Positions 35,005 to 42,963 of a stretch of 42,963 nt of DNA are shown piece after piece (position 1 is the first letter of the stretch; the number at the start of each line of letters is the position of its first letter). A program made the translations under genes and the position numbers. The notes under the pieces were generated by a model. That model was not told the origin of the DNA. It ran no database searches and was given only the letters and a program-made list of their open reading frames with translations. This DNA is from an uncultured Alphaproteobacteria bacterium. Lineage in GTDB: Bacteria; Pseudomonadota; Alphaproteobacteria; Rhodobacterales; Rhodobacteraceae. The DNA is taken from assembly GCA_902537415.1 (NCBI GenBank), contig CACBBC010000015.1, positions 1 through 42,963 on the forward strand. The letters run 5' to 3'.

Positions 35005-35591
35005 TACTACGGGTGGTTATGTATAGCTATATACCAAATTTTCTCACTTTTCTGAGGCTTCTTGCTGCCCCTATATTAATATTATATTTAATCATAGACC
35101 AATCCTTTTATGGTAAGTATTTTGGTTTAATAATCTTTTTCTTTATTATTCTAACCGATTTTTTTGATGGCTATTTGGCTAGAAAGTTTAATACAGAGAG
35201 TAATATTGGAAAAGTCTTTGACCCAATAGCTGATAAGATCATGGTTATTTTGCTTTTCGCTTTCTTCCTTGGCATTAACTTAGACAATCCAGAAAAATTG
35301 TTTATGTCGCTAATGCTTATACTATTAATTACTAGGGAGATCATGATATCAGGATTGCGAGAATTTGTAAGCGCCAAAAAAGCAGATCTGAGTGTTACGC
35401 AACTTGCTAGATGGAAAACGTTTTTTCAGACCGTACTAATAATCTTCTTATTTTTTGATTACATATATCTTTTCCAAGGCACTTTAATCAGTTGGTCGAT
35501 AGACTTATTTTGCTTGGTTACATGTCTTTTAACATGGTATACTGGCATGCAGTACATTTTTAAAGCTTTTGACACTGCAAACAATGGGTAA
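35001..35591 (+). CDS. pgsA: CDP-diacylglycerol-glycerol-3-phosphate 3-phosphatidyltransferase
   Basis: Inner-membrane enzyme that makes phosphatidylglycerol phosphate. The 196-residue protein carries the full CDP-alcohol phosphotransferase motif DG-x2-AR-x8-G-x3-D-x3-D (from DGYLARKF to DPIAD, about residues 55-76) and several hydrophobic helices. The listed ATG overlaps the uvrC stop (ATGA). A second ATG at 35019 (MYSYIPNFLTFLR) has GGGTGG just upstream and matches the usual family N-terminus, so it may be the real start. Its end overlaps moaD by 8 bases. Confidence 0.94.
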   Translation: MILRVVMYSYIPNFLTFLRLLAAPILILYLIIDQSFYGKYFGLIIFFFIILTDFFDGYLARKFNTESNIGKVFDPIADKIMVILLFAFFLGINLDNPEKLFMSLMLILLITREIMISGLREFVSAKKADLSVTQLARWKTFFQTVLIIFLFFDYIYLFQGTLISWSIDLFCLVTCLLTWYTGMQYIFKAFDTANNG

Positions 35592-35841
35592 GGTTAAGCT
35601 AAAATATTTTTCAAGAATTAGGGAGACAATTGGTAAGACGTCAGAGCTAGTTGAAATAAAATCAACGAATATTCAAGATTTAATAGAAGAGCTACAGGCA
35701 ATGGGTGAACAATACTCAGTTTTGAAAGGAAGAGACTTTGCTGTGTATTCAGCGGTAGACCAAAATATAGTTACAGACGTTAAAACATCAATCGAAGGTG
35801 CCACAGAGATTGCTTTTTTCCCTCCTATGACCGGGGGATAA
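35584..35841 (+). CDS. moaD: molybdopterin synthase sulfur-carrier subunit MoaD
   Basis: 85-residue ubiquitin-fold sulfur carrier that becomes thiocarboxylated at its C-terminal glycine and donates sulfur to precursor Z (cPMP). It begins with KVKLKYFSRIRETIGK and ends with the required Gly-Gly in FFPPMTGG. The start is the ATG at 35584, overlapping the pgsA stop (ATGGGTAA); a TTG five codons upstream is unlikely. moaE follows after 4 bases, giving both subunits of molybdopterin synthase. Confidence 0.93.
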   Translation: MGKVKLKYFSRIRETIGKTSELVEIKSTNIQDLIEELQAMGEQYSVLKGRDFAVYSAVDQNIVTDVKTSIEGATEIAFFPPMTGG

Positions 35842-35845
35842 ATAT

Positions 35846-36271
35846 ATGTTTAATAAGATAATCGTAGCAGTTCAAAAAAGTGATTTTGATCTAAATTCTG
35901 AATTGGAAACTCTGAAGTTGAATACTGAAAAAGCAGGAGCTGTTGTGATCTTTGTTGGGAAGGTTAGAGACCTTGACGACGATAATTTAAGATATCTAGA
36001 GATAGAATCCTTTGAGGATCTTGCGAAAAGTCAAATAAAAGAAATTTGTGATGATGCTGCAAATAAATGGGATTTAGAATTCATCCTAGTAAAACATCGG
36101 TTTGGAAGATTGAAGATTAACGATAACATTGTCCTCGTTATTACTTCCTCCAAGCATCGAAAGAATGCATATGAAGCCTCTGAGTTTATAATGGAGTATC
36201 TTAAAAGCAATGTACCATTTTGGAAAAAAGAAGTAGCAGACAAAACTCAAAAATGGGTCGAGAATTCTTAG
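35846..36271 (+). CDS. moaE: molybdopterin synthase catalytic subunit MoaE
   Basis: Catalytic subunit that converts cPMP to molybdopterin using the MoaD thiocarboxylate. The 141-residue protein has AVVIFVGKVRD, LEIESFEDLAKSQI, VKHRFGRLKINDNIVLV, SSKHRKNAYEASEFIMEYLK and VPFWKKE with the conserved catalytic lysine region. It lies in an operon with moaD. Other molybdenum-cofactor genes (moaA, moaC, moeA, mog) are not in the window. It converges on ubiA with a 12-base gap that shows no clear terminator. Confidence 0.94.
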   Translation: MFNKIIVAVQKSDFDLNSELETLKLNTEKAGAVVIFVGKVRDLDDDNLRYLEIESFEDLAKSQIKEICDDAANKWDLEFILVKHRFGRLKINDNIVLVITSSKHRKNAYEASEFIMEYLKSNVPFWKKEVADKTQKWVENS

Positions 36272-36283
36272 ACTTTTGATTAG

Positions 36284-37243
36284 CTAAAAAAACTTAGTTA
36301 AAGTTGCTAAGATCATAAAGACTGTTAGTATTAGTCCAGCTGTTCTATTTGACTTGAAAGTTTCAAGACAAACTTCACGGTTTCTTATGTCCAATTTTAA
36401 TAGTTGAAACGTTAAATGGAGAGAGAAGAAAAAAATACCAGATGCAAGAATAAAAATCTGAATTGGATCATCATTCGATAAAAAATAAAAAATAGGTCCG
36501 ACCGTCAAAATTATAAAAACAATGAAAATTGTTAGGTATTGCTTGGGATTTGCTTCAAATAAGATACCAGTAGATCTTATGCCTACTTCTTTATCGTCAT
36601 CCAGATCCTGAAATGAGTAAATTGTGTCATAAAATATAGTCCATGCTATTGCAGAGATATACAGGCCAACACAGAAGTAATCTAACGTACCACTATTAGC
36701 AGCGTAAGCCAGCAATATACCCCAATTAAAAGAAAGGCCTAAGAAAAATTGCGGCCAGTATGTAAATCTTTTTGCGAAAGGATAAATAACAATGGTGATA
36801 AGAGATAGAAATCCTAAAATTATTGCTAAACGATTAAAAGTTACCAATATCCCAAATGCTAAACAACATTGTAGTGTCAGCCATAAAAATGCCTGATACT
36901 TTGAAACGTTCCCTGCGGGAATGGGTCTGTTTTTTGTCCGTAATACTTTTGCATCAAGCTTTGCATCCGTTATATCGTTCCAGGTACATCCTGCACCACG
37001 CATTAGAAGACCACCAATATAACAAGCAAATAATATATATAAAGAGTTGCCATTTAATAGATTTGGGTCAACATTAGTGGATAAAAAGACACCCCACCAG
37101 CAAGGAATTATCAGCAACCAAGATCCTATTGGCCTATCCAACCGACTTAACTTAAAAAAAGGACGAATACCCTTTGGGACATATAAATCTACCCAATTGT
37201 TCGATTGTGCATCTATCAACTTGTCATTAAAAAATTTATGCAT
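36284..37243 (-). CDS. ubiA: 4-hydroxybenzoate polyprenyltransferase
   Basis: Integral membrane prenyltransferase attaching the polyprenyl tail to 4-hydroxybenzoate in ubiquinone synthesis. The 319-residue protein has RLDRPIGSWLLIIPCWWG, the first aspartate-rich motif GCTWNDITDAKLDAKV followed by RTKNRPIPAG, the second motif YDTIYSFQDLDDDKEVGIRS, and about eight hydrophobic helices. Its presence indicates ubiquinone-based aerobic respiration. It is divergent from rsmE with only 28 bases between start codons, so promoter elements must overlap coding sequence. Confidence 0.95.
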   Translation of the reverse strand: MHKFFNDKLIDAQSNNWVDLYVPKGIRPFFKLSRLDRPIGSWLLIIPCWWGVFLSTNVDPNLLNGNSLYILFACYIGGLLMRGAGCTWNDITDAKLDAKVLRTKNRPIPAGNVSKYQAFLWLTLQCCLAFGILVTFNRLAIILGFLSLITIVIYPFAKRFTYWPQFFLGLSFNWGILLAYAANSGTLDYFCVGLYISAIAWTIFYDTIYSFQDLDDDKEVGIRSTGILFEANPKQYLTIFIVFIILTVGPIFYFLSNDDPIQIFILASGIFFFSLHLTFQLLKLDIRNREVCLETFKSNRTAGLILTVFMILATLTKFF

Positions 37244-37271
37244 TTAAGGTCATTCATGATAATTAAACTTT

Positions 37272-38036
37272 ATGGACAAGAATATTAGTATAAGGCTATT
37301 CTGTGAAGTCACTTTAACAGTTGGTGACAGGATTAATCTAGAGACAGAGCAATCTCATTACTTAAAAAACGTAATGCGTTGTAAGATTGGTGAAAAAATT
37401 CTTGTTTTTGACAATTATACCGGCGAATACGTAGCAGAGATCGTTAATATTCACAAACGTTTTATTGATATTGAAATATTGGAAAAAACTAAACGTAGAT
37501 GTATACCTGGAGATGTTTGGTTGATATTTTGTCCGCTAAAAAAGTCAAGAACAGACTTTTTGTTAGAAAAAAGCACTGAGCTCGGTGTAAGAAAATTTTT
37601 ACCGACTTTAAGTGATAAAACACAAACTAAAACGATCTCACTTAATCGTTGTAGAAAAAATATTGTTGAAGCTGTAGAACAGTGTGGAGGAACTTTCATC
37701 CCAGAAATATCACCTATAAGTTCTTTATCTAAAGTTATTGAACAACAGCTCGAAGATAGAATTTTAATATTTTGTGATGAAACATTGGAAAGTAAAAGTA
37801 TCAATGAGTGTTTATTGTTGGAAAGGCCACAAAAAGTTGCTGTATTAGTTGGGCCTGAGGGAGGATTTAGTCATAGTGAAAGAAAGCTATTAAGAACAAA
37901 AAAAAATATACTTCCAGTATCTTTAGGTAATAGAATACTAAGAGCAGAAACCGCGGCAGTTTCAGCCTTAACAATGTGGCATGGTATGGCAGGAGATTGG
38001 CTCAAAAAAGTGGATCATCAAAATAATGAAAACTGA
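37272..38036 (+). CDS. rsmE: 16S rRNA (uracil1498-N3)-methyltransferase
   Basis: SPOUT-class methyltransferase for m3U1498 of 16S rRNA. The 254-residue protein has an N-terminal PUA-like part (HYLKNVMRCKIGEKILVFD), a KKSRTDFLLEKSTELGVRK segment, and the knotted SAM site LVGPEGGFSHSERKLL with SLGNRILRAETAAVSALTMW. It overlaps gshA by 11 bases, and the two are probably co-transcribed. Confidence 0.95.
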   Translation: MDKNISIRLFCEVTLTVGDRINLETEQSHYLKNVMRCKIGEKILVFDNYTGEYVAEIVNIHKRFIDIEILEKTKRRCIPGDVWLIFCPLKKSRTDFLLEKSTELGVRKFLPTLSDKTQTKTISLNRCRKNIVEAVEQCGGTFIPEISPISSLSKVIEQQLEDRILIFCDETLESKSINECLLLERPQKVAVLVGPEGGFSHSERKLLRTKKNILPVSLGNRILRAETAAVSALTMWHGMAGDWLKKVDHQNNEN

Positions 38037-39402
38037 GGAACGCACAGACTTTTTGGACCGAGATCAATTAAGACTTTATTTTGAGCAAGGGTGTAAACCT
38101 TATTCGGAATGGGGGATAGGATCGGAGTATGAAAACTTTATTTTTGACACAGATCTAAAGAGACCTGTTGGATATGAGGGGACTAAGTCTATTTCAAAAG
38201 TTTTTGATGTGTTGATAAAAAAATTCGGCTGGGCACCATTATTTGAGAAATCAAAAATTGTTGGCCTTGAGAAGGACAAAGCAAATATAAGTTTGGAGCC
38301 AGGAGGACAGTTTGAGCTATCAGGTGCTATAAAAAAAACTATTCATGAAGTTGACCAGGAAATGAAATCTTTCATGCAAAATATGAAAGTTGTCTGTGAA
38401 GAATTAGGCTTGGGATTGTTTTCAATTGGTGCTGCACCCAATTGGGAGAGGGGCGACATGCCCATAATGCCAAAAAATAGATACAAAAAAATAATGATGC
38501 CTTACATGAAAACAGTTGGAACTCAAGGTTTAGATATGATGTTGAGAACTTGTACCATACAAGTGAATCTTGATTACTCTTCGGAAGCGGATATGGCAAA
38601 AAAGCTTAGAGTCGCTGCATGCATACAACCCCTTGCAACCGCTTTATTTGCGTCTTCCCCCATGTTTGAAGGTAAAAATACTGGTTATCAGAGCTGGAGA
38701 GCACAGATATGGAAGAATACAGATAGTGATAGAACAGGCATTCCAAAATTTATTTTTGATGATGATCTGAGTTTTGATAGTTGGATTGAATATGCGTTGG
38801 ACGTACCTATGTATTTCATAAAGAGAGAGGGAGATTATGTGAATCTGTCTGGGGAGTCTTTTCGAATGTTTATGCAAGGTCAGTTGAAATCCTTACCAAA
38901 TCACAGAGCTACCTATTCTGATTGGATTGATCATCTGACGACAATTTTCACAGACGTTCGTTTAAAAAATTTCATTGAAATGAGAGGTGCGGATGGAGGG
39001 CCGAGCCAAAATGTAACAGCATTAGCCGCAATGTGGGTCGGGCTACTATATGATAGCGAGTCACTGGACAATGTTTATAATTTAGTTAAAGCTCTTGATT
39101 GGCAGTCAGTCAATGAGTTAAGCATTGATGTTTGTAAACATGGTATGAACGCGAAAATTATTGATAAGACTTTATGGGAATTTGGTAATGAAGTTCTTAA
39201 CATAGCACAAAGTGGACTACAAAATCGAGGCTCAGCTTACGATATTAAAGATGAAACTTTATTTTTAATGCCATTATTAGAACGAGTGTCTAAAAAACAA
39301 TCTCTTTCAAGTCAATTAGTGAATAAATTTGACAGCAAATGGAAGAAGAATTTTTCTACTTTTTATGATGATTTTAATTTTTATCACGGCCTTCGAAACT
39401 AA
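38026..39402 (+). CDS. gshA: glutamate-cysteine ligase (plant/alphaproteobacterial GCS2 type)
   Basis: First enzyme of glutathione synthesis, ATP-dependent ligation of glutamate and cysteine. The 458-residue protein is of the GCS2 class found in plants and alphaproteobacteria, unlike enterobacterial GshA. Landmarks are WGIGSEYENFIFD, ISLEPGGQFELSGA, MPKNRYKKIMMPYM, MLRTCTIQVNLDYSSEADM and FIEMRGADGGP. The start was set at the ATG at 38026 (MKTEERTDFL), inside the end of rsmE; the ATG at 37981 would add residues that merely read through rsmE. Its 3' end overlaps the convergent plsY end by 29 bases. Confidence 0.94.
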   Translation: MKTEERTDFLDRDQLRLYFEQGCKPYSEWGIGSEYENFIFDTDLKRPVGYEGTKSISKVFDVLIKKFGWAPLFEKSKIVGLEKDKANISLEPGGQFELSGAIKKTIHEVDQEMKSFMQNMKVVCEELGLGLFSIGAAPNWERGDMPIMPKNRYKKIMMPYMKTVGTQGLDMMLRTCTIQVNLDYSSEADMAKKLRVAACIQPLATALFASSPMFEGKNTGYQSWRAQIWKNTDSDRTGIPKFIFDDDLSFDSWIEYALDVPMYFIKREGDYVNLSGESFRMFMQGQLKSLPNHRATYSDWIDHLTTIFTDVRLKNFIEMRGADGGPSQNVTALAAMWVGLLYDSESLDNVYNLVKALDWQSVNELSIDVCKHGMNAKIIDKTLWEFGNEVLNIAQSGLQNRGSAYDIKDETLFLMPLLERVSKKQSLSSQLVNKFDSKWKKNFSTFYDDFNFYHGLRN

Positions 39403-39964
39403 GTTCCTCTTTCTTTAAAAGACGCTTAATATTTTCTGAGTGTTTGAATAAAATAAATGTAGTTAAAACAAGTGCTGATAAGTTTACAGGTAAATTATCA
39501 TAAAATAATAATAGAAAAAAGTTCGATAAAACTATAGCGCTTATTCCTGCAATTGAAGACTTTCTTGTTAAATAAAATATCGTTATCCATGTCAATAAAG
39601 TCAAGCCACCAACGACAGAGCTGTAAGATAATAGTGCTCCCAAAAAGGTTGCTACCCCTTTCCCACCTTTAAATAGTAAATAAATAGGAAAAATATGTCC
39701 AAAAACTACTGCCAGTATAGCTAGGTAAATTAGATCTGTTTCGATGTATGATGCAATTAAGACCCCAAAAAACCCTTTAAACATATCAAAAAAAAGGGTA
39801 AAAGCTGCTGCTTTTTTGTTTCCACTCCGGAGAATGTTAGTAGCACCAATATTTTTTGAACCAAATGTTCGGGGATCTTGAATTTTAAAAAAAAACTTTC
39901 CAACCAAACCAAATGGTATTGATCCTATAAGATAAGTTACAATAATAATGACAAAAACCGACAT
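39374..39964 (-). CDS. plsY: acyl-phosphate-glycerol-3-phosphate acyltransferase
   Basis: Membrane acyltransferase that makes lysophosphatidate from acyl-phosphate and glycerol 3-phosphate. The protein (about 196 residues) has YLIGSIPFGLV, motif 1 GSKNIGATNILR, motif 2 GHIFPIYLLFKGGKGVAT and motif 3 HSENIKRLLKKEE, with five or so hydrophobic helices. The start chosen is the ATG at 39964, 7 bases after the pyrC-like stop; a TTG at 39982 overlapping that gene is an alternative. It is the third gene of the pyrB, pyrC', plsY run. Confidence 0.94.
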   Translation of the reverse strand: MSVFVIIIVTYLIGSIPFGLVGKFFFKIQDPRTFGSKNIGATNILRSGNKKAAAFTLFFDMFKGFFGVLIASYIETDLIYLAILAVVFGHIFPIYLLFKGGKGVATFLGALLSYSSVVGGLTLLTWITIFYLTRKSSIAGISAIVLSNFFLLLFYDNLPVNLSALVLTTFILFKHSENIKRLLKKEELSFEGRDKN

Positions 39965-39971
39965 CACAATA

Positions 39972-41255
39972 TCATACTTCAAACGAATTTTTTTTAAAAA
40001 TAATTTCGCCCTCGACCATTGTTAATAAGTTTTCACCTTGTAAATTAAAGCCATCAAAAGGAGTATTTTGCGATTTTGACCGAAACTCGAATCGATCGAT
40101 TTTCACAGGTTTATCTGGGTCAAAAATGATAATGTCCGCTGGAAGACCTTCGTCTAGACACCCCAAACTCTTCTTAATAATATTTGCTGGGTTTAAAGCT
40201 AATAATCGAAAAAGCTGATTAAGACTTAATATCTTATTGTGATATAACGAAAGAGATGCAGGTAATATTGTTTCAAGACCTACGGCACCCGGCGCGGCCT
40301 CTTCAAAAGGGAGCCTTTTGCTTTCCTCATCTTGAGGTGTATGCATGGAGCAAATATTATCAATCAGTCCTTCTCGTATTGCTTCCGTCAAAGCCTCTCT
40401 GTCAGCGTTACTTCTCAACGGTGGTTTTAATTTAAAAAACGTTCTATAGTTTCCTATATCAAGTTCATTGAATAAAAGATGGTGAATAGAAGTTCCAGCC
40501 GTTATACGGTTGTTGGTCGCTTTTATATCTCTTAGTACATCTAATCCGATTTTTGTTGTAACTTGGTCTGCGTGATAACGGATGTTTAAATTACTGATCA
40601 GCGCTGTATCGCGTTCTATTCCAATCTTTTCTGCAAAATCAGGGCTGGATGAAAGTCCTTTAATTGATGCAAAAACTCCGTTCGTAGCTGAGGTATTTTT
40701 TGTTAAAAAATAGTCTTGAGGATGTCCTATGATGAGGGTGTTAAAATCAGAGGCATATTTCAAAATTTGGTGAAAAATTTTTGTATTGGGGATCGAGTTA
40801 AAGCCATCAGTAAATGCAACAGCACCGCCATCATGAAGGAAGCCAATTTCTGTCATCTTTTTACCATTATTTCTTTTTGTTAAAGATGCAGTAGGAAATA
40901 TTCTAACCTTACTAGCTTCTTTACCTCTATTTTTAAAAAATTCTAGTAGTTCTGGATTATCTATTGAAGGCTTTGTATCTGGACGGGTTACTAAACTAGT
41001 GACACCTCCAGTGGCAGCAGCACTGCTAGCTGATCTGAAGCTTTCCTTATGTTTCTCTCCAGGCTCGCATACCTTAACCCCAATATCTACGATACCAGGT
41101 GCTAAACACATTCCCTTGCAATCAATTACCTTACCTTTAATGCCATCATTTTTCTTTTCTATTAAACCACCATTTATTGTTAAAGTTCCTGCTGTTTCTA
41201 TTTCTACTTTAGGATCAATTAATCTAGCATTTATAAATGTAATTTGTTTTTCCAT
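39972..41255 (-). CDS. pyrC: dihydroorotase-like protein lacking zinc ligands (pseudo-DHOase)
   Basis: Amidohydrolase-fold protein of the dihydroorotase family, 427 residues from the ATG at 41255, which is one base after the pyrB stop and has AGGA 9 bases upstream. The usual VDxHxHxREPG zinc motif reads VDIGVKVCEPG at 56-66, so both histidines are gone (Gly59, Lys61). The TDHAPH segment reads SMHTPQ, removing the catalytic Asp. Thus it is probably the non-catalytic PyrC'/PyrX partner that assembles with aspartate transcarbamoylase, as known in Pseudomonas and seen by annotation in alphaproteobacteria. The scaffold (KESFRSASSAAATGG, ADQVTTKIG, PFEEAAPGAVGLET) is intact. An active dihydroorotase should be encoded elsewhere. 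Confidence 0.9.
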   Translation of the reverse strand: MEKQITFINARLIDPKVEIETAGTLTINGGLIEKKNDGIKGKVIDCKGMCLAPGIVDIGVKVCEPGEKHKESFRSASSAAATGGVTSLVTRPDTKPSIDNPELLEFFKNRGKEASKVRIFPTASLTKRNNGKKMTEIGFLHDGGAVAFTDGFNSIPNTKIFHQILKYASDFNTLIIGHPQDYFLTKNTSATNGVFASIKGLSSSPDFAEKIGIERDTALISNLNIRYHADQVTTKIGLDVLRDIKATNNRITAGTSIHHLLFNELDIGNYRTFFKLKPPLRSNADREALTEAIREGLIDNICSMHTPQDEESKRLPFEEAAPGAVGLETILPASLSLYHNKILSLNQLFRLLALNPANIIKKSLGCLDEGLPADIIIFDPDKPVKIDRFEFRSKSQNTPFDGFNLQGENLLTMVEGEIIFKKNSFEV

Positions 41256-41256
41256 A

Positions 41257-42177
41257 TTAATTTTTCCTATCAACTAATAGGTGAAGAACGGCCATTCTCA
41301 ATGCAACACCAATTTCTACCTGTTCTTGGATAACACTTCTATTTAGGTCGTCAGCAATAATTCCATCAATTTCAACCCCTCTGTTCATAGGACCAGGATG
41401 CATAACTATTGCATCACTTTTTGCTAGCAAAAGTTTCTGATTATCAAGACCAAAGCGATTGAAATACTCGCGCCTTGAAGGAATAAAACCACCCTTCATT
41501 CGTTCTTTTTGCAATCTAAGCATCATTATTACATCAGCATTCCTAACACCATCTTCCATACGATTATATATTTCTAGACCCATATCCTTAAATGAGTTTG
41601 GTAACAGGTTGCTAGGACCGATCAGTCGCACTTGGTTATTATATTTACATAAAAGGGCTATATTTGATCGAGCTACACGGCTATGGCTTATATCTCCGCA
41701 AATAGCAATTATTAAGCCTTCTTTTTTTTTCTTTCTGTGCTTTATTGTCAAAAAATCTAGCAGTGCCTGTGTTGGGTGTTCGTGACTGCCATCTCCAGCA
41801 TTAAGAACCGAGCAATTAACTTTTTCTGACAAGAGATTCACAGCACCTGAAGAAGAATGTCTTACAATGAGCAAATCGGGTCTCATCGCATTCAAAGTTA
41901 AAGCAGTATCGATGAGTGTCTCTCCCTTTTGTATAGAACTAGTTGCAATCCTTATGTCTTGAACTATTCCACCCAATTTTTTTCCAGCTAATTCAAAGCT
42001 TGCAAGCGTCCTAGTTGAGTTTTCAAAAAAAACATTAATTTGAGTAAAAGATTGTAGATGATGTTTTTGCTCAACTTTATTCTTATTTTTCTGAAGGTAA
42101 TATTCAGCAAGAGCAAAGATCTCTTCTATGTCACTTCTGCTTAGATCATCTATTTGAATTAAATGCTTTGTCTGCAA
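41257..42177 (-). CDS. pyrB: aspartate carbamoyltransferase catalytic chain
   Basis: Forms N-carbamoyl-aspartate from carbamoyl phosphate and aspartate in pyrimidine synthesis. The 306-residue protein has the carbamoyl-phosphate loop [62 protein letters not shown] and [13 protein letters not shown]. The start is a TTG at 42177 with a GGCGG about 8 bases upstream; an in-frame stop lies four codons above and no ATG is near. It probably forms a dodecamer with the zinc-less PyrC-like protein encoded just downstream. It is divergent from the UDG-like gene with an 88-base gap. Confidence 0.95.
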   Translation of the reverse strand: MQTKHLIQIDDLSRSDIEEIFALAEYYLQKNKNKVEQKHHLQSFTQINVFFENSTRTLASFELAGKKLGGIVQDIRIATSSIQKGETLIDTALTLNAMRPDLLIVRHSSSGAVNLLSEKVNCSVLNAGDGSHEHPTQALLDFLTIKHRKKKKEGLIIAICGDISHSRVARSNIALLCKYNNQVRLIGPSNLLPNSFKDMGLEIYNRMEDGVRNADVIMMLRLQKERMKGGFIPSRREYFNRFGLDNQKLLLAKSDAIVMHPGPMNRGVEIDGIIADDLNRSVIQEQVEIGVALRMAVLHLLVDRKN

Positions 42178-42265
42178 AAATCTTTCCGCCTAACAATAAA
42201 ATGATTAGATAAAGATTTAAGTACCAGATAAAATTTCTAAAACAATGATAAAATTGCAAAGCTAA

Positions 42266-42963
42266 ATGAGAAGTGATTTTGAACAACTTTTATGGTTATA
42301 CTCAATGGGTGTTGAGGATGTTGCAACCCGTAAGCCACAAAATTATTTCAATGTTCAACTCGAGAAGAAAATTTACGATTCGGCTTATCAAGATGGTCCC
42401 TTATTAAAAAAAAATGAAGAAAATGGGGTTTCAGACAGCGAAAGCTTTTTAAATGAAGTTTACAAAAAAGATATTAACGCAATTGAGAGTGTTGGCTCTT
42501 TGGAGGCATATTGGCGAGATTCTTTGATAGATAACTTCAATATCAAGAGATTCTGGGGATATAATAAACTAAAACAGATAAATAAGCTAAATATCTTGAT
42601 TATTCATGAACCCCCTAATAGAAGCGATTTTGCTAAGTATCGTTTCCTTGATGGCAAAAAGAGGAATTTAATCAACAATATTATATTCAGTATTTTATCG
42701 GGTGAGAGCGAAAGAGAAGTGCAAAATATTTTTGTTCCTATATTACCAATTCCCTTAAACAAGGCGATAGAATTCAAAAATCTTCAATCTTTTCATTTAC
42801 TGTTCTTGCAGAGGTTAAAGCATATAATAAAACCTTCCCTGACTATTCTAATTGGTGACAAAGCAATCTCTCTTATATCAGAGGGGTTGGGAGCAAATGA
42901 GGATGAAGCTATGAAAGAAAATCAGTATTTTTCAATTCCTGAGCTCGAGTATATGATGAGTGT
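42266..42963 (+). CDS. uracil-DNA-glycosylase-like protein, degenerate (3' partial)
   Basis: Open frame from the ATG at 42266 to the window end, 232 codons without a stop. The layout resembles family 4 uracil-DNA glycosylases: a start with LLWLYSMGVEDVA, a SVGSLEAYWRDSLIDNF helix, LNILIIHEPPNRSDF at the place of the GEAPG catalytic motif, and IFVPILPIPLNKA followed by LQRLKHIIKPSLTILIGDKA in place of the NxxPWRPPGNR and helix segments. The catalytic motif is altered to HEPPN (114-118), and there is no cysteine in the visible 232 residues, so the 4Fe-4S cluster is absent. It may be a non-catalytic or repurposed UDG-fold protein. The C-terminus, including motif 2, lies beyond the window. Assignment is by pattern only. 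Confidence 0.5.
   Translation, partial: MRSDFEQLLWLYSMGVEDVATRKPQNYFNVQLEKKIYDSAYQDGPLLKKNEENGVSDSESFLNEVYKKDINAIESVGSLEAYWRDSLIDNFNIKRFWGYNKLKQINKLNILIIHEPPNRSDFAKYRFLDGKKRNLINNIIFSILSGESEREVQNIFVPILPIPLNKAIEFKNLQSFHLLFLQRLKHIIKPSLTILIGDKAISLISEGLGANEDEAMKENQYFSIPELEYMMS

Noticed and set aside
37981-38025. N-terminal extension of GshA from the ATG at 37981.
   Set aside because: It only reads through the end of rsmE in another frame; the GCS2 protein starts normally at 38026.
1-42963. CRISPR arrays, insertion sequences, prophage or defence systems.
   Set aside because: No regularly spaced repeats, transposase or integrase motifs, or defence-type domains were seen on either strand; the window is metabolic and housekeeping.

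Overview
The window is a gene-dense, AT-rich bacterial chromosome segment (G+C in the mid-30s % judged by eye). Many genes overlap by 4-30 bases and intergenic space is very small. The gene content points to an aerobic alphaproteobacterium: the oxygen-dependent cobalamin pathway with CobG, the alphaproteobacterial cob gene set (cobE, cobF, cobK, cobN, cobW, DUF1636), ubiquinone synthesis (ubiA), a GCS2-type gshA, and a pyrB-pyrC'-plsY run whose dihydroorotase-like protein is of the zinc-less type. The order SDR-uvrC-pgsA-moaD-moaE / ubiA-rsmE-gshA / plsY-pyrC-pyrB recalls Rhodobacterales, so a low-GC, probably marine relative is my best guess; this is inference, since no rRNA or marker search was possible.

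Layout. (1) 1-4240: accessory metabolism: a nitronate monooxygenase (5' end outside the window), a TIGR03084-type DinB/MDMPI-like protein, a quinone oxidoreductase, ribulose-phosphate 3-epimerase and a thioredoxin-fold protein. (2) 4282-18843: the B12 operon on the minus strand. A cobalamin riboswitch at about 18613-18795 precedes DUF1636, cobW, cobN, cobG, cobH, cobI, cobJ, cobL, cobE, cobM, cobB, cobA, cobF and cobU, in that transcription order. cobK sits inside the operon on the opposite strand. (3) 18844-23961: the remaining B12 genes: divergent cobO-cobQ (+), cobC-cbiB (-), cobT (+). (4) 23963-31373: aminotransferase-selO-cytochrome b561 (-), glutaryl-CoA dehydrogenase (+), an ABC exporter pair and a Tas-like aldo-keto reductase (-). 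(5) 31509-42963: housekeeping genes: an S49 peptidase, a pteridine-reductase-like SDR, uvrC, pgsA, moaD, moaE, ubiA, rsmE, gshA, plsY, a pseudo-dihydroorotase, pyrB and the start of a divergent uracil-DNA-glycosylase-like gene cut by the window end.

Together the cob genes cover uroporphyrinogen III to hydrogenobyrinate a,c-diamide (CobA, I, G, J, M, F, K, L, H, B), the large cobaltochelatase subunit (CobN), adenosylation (CobO), amidation (CobQ), aminopropanol attachment (CobC, CbiB) and nucleotide-loop activation (CobU, CobT). Not seen here are the small chelatase subunits CobS/CobT, the Co(II) reductase, cobalamin synthase (CobS/CobV), BluB and any B12 transporter. The riboswitch should make the large minus-strand operon B12-repressible, while cobO-cobQ, cobC-cbiB, cobT and cobK have to be expressed from other promoters.

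I found no mobile element, CRISPR array, tRNA or rRNA. The most interesting points are the antisense placement of cobK with start codons sharing bases, the DUF1636 gene leading the B12-controlled operon, a degenerate UDG-like protein beside pyrB, and an SDR with a PTR1-type Asp-Tyr-Lys catalytic signature.
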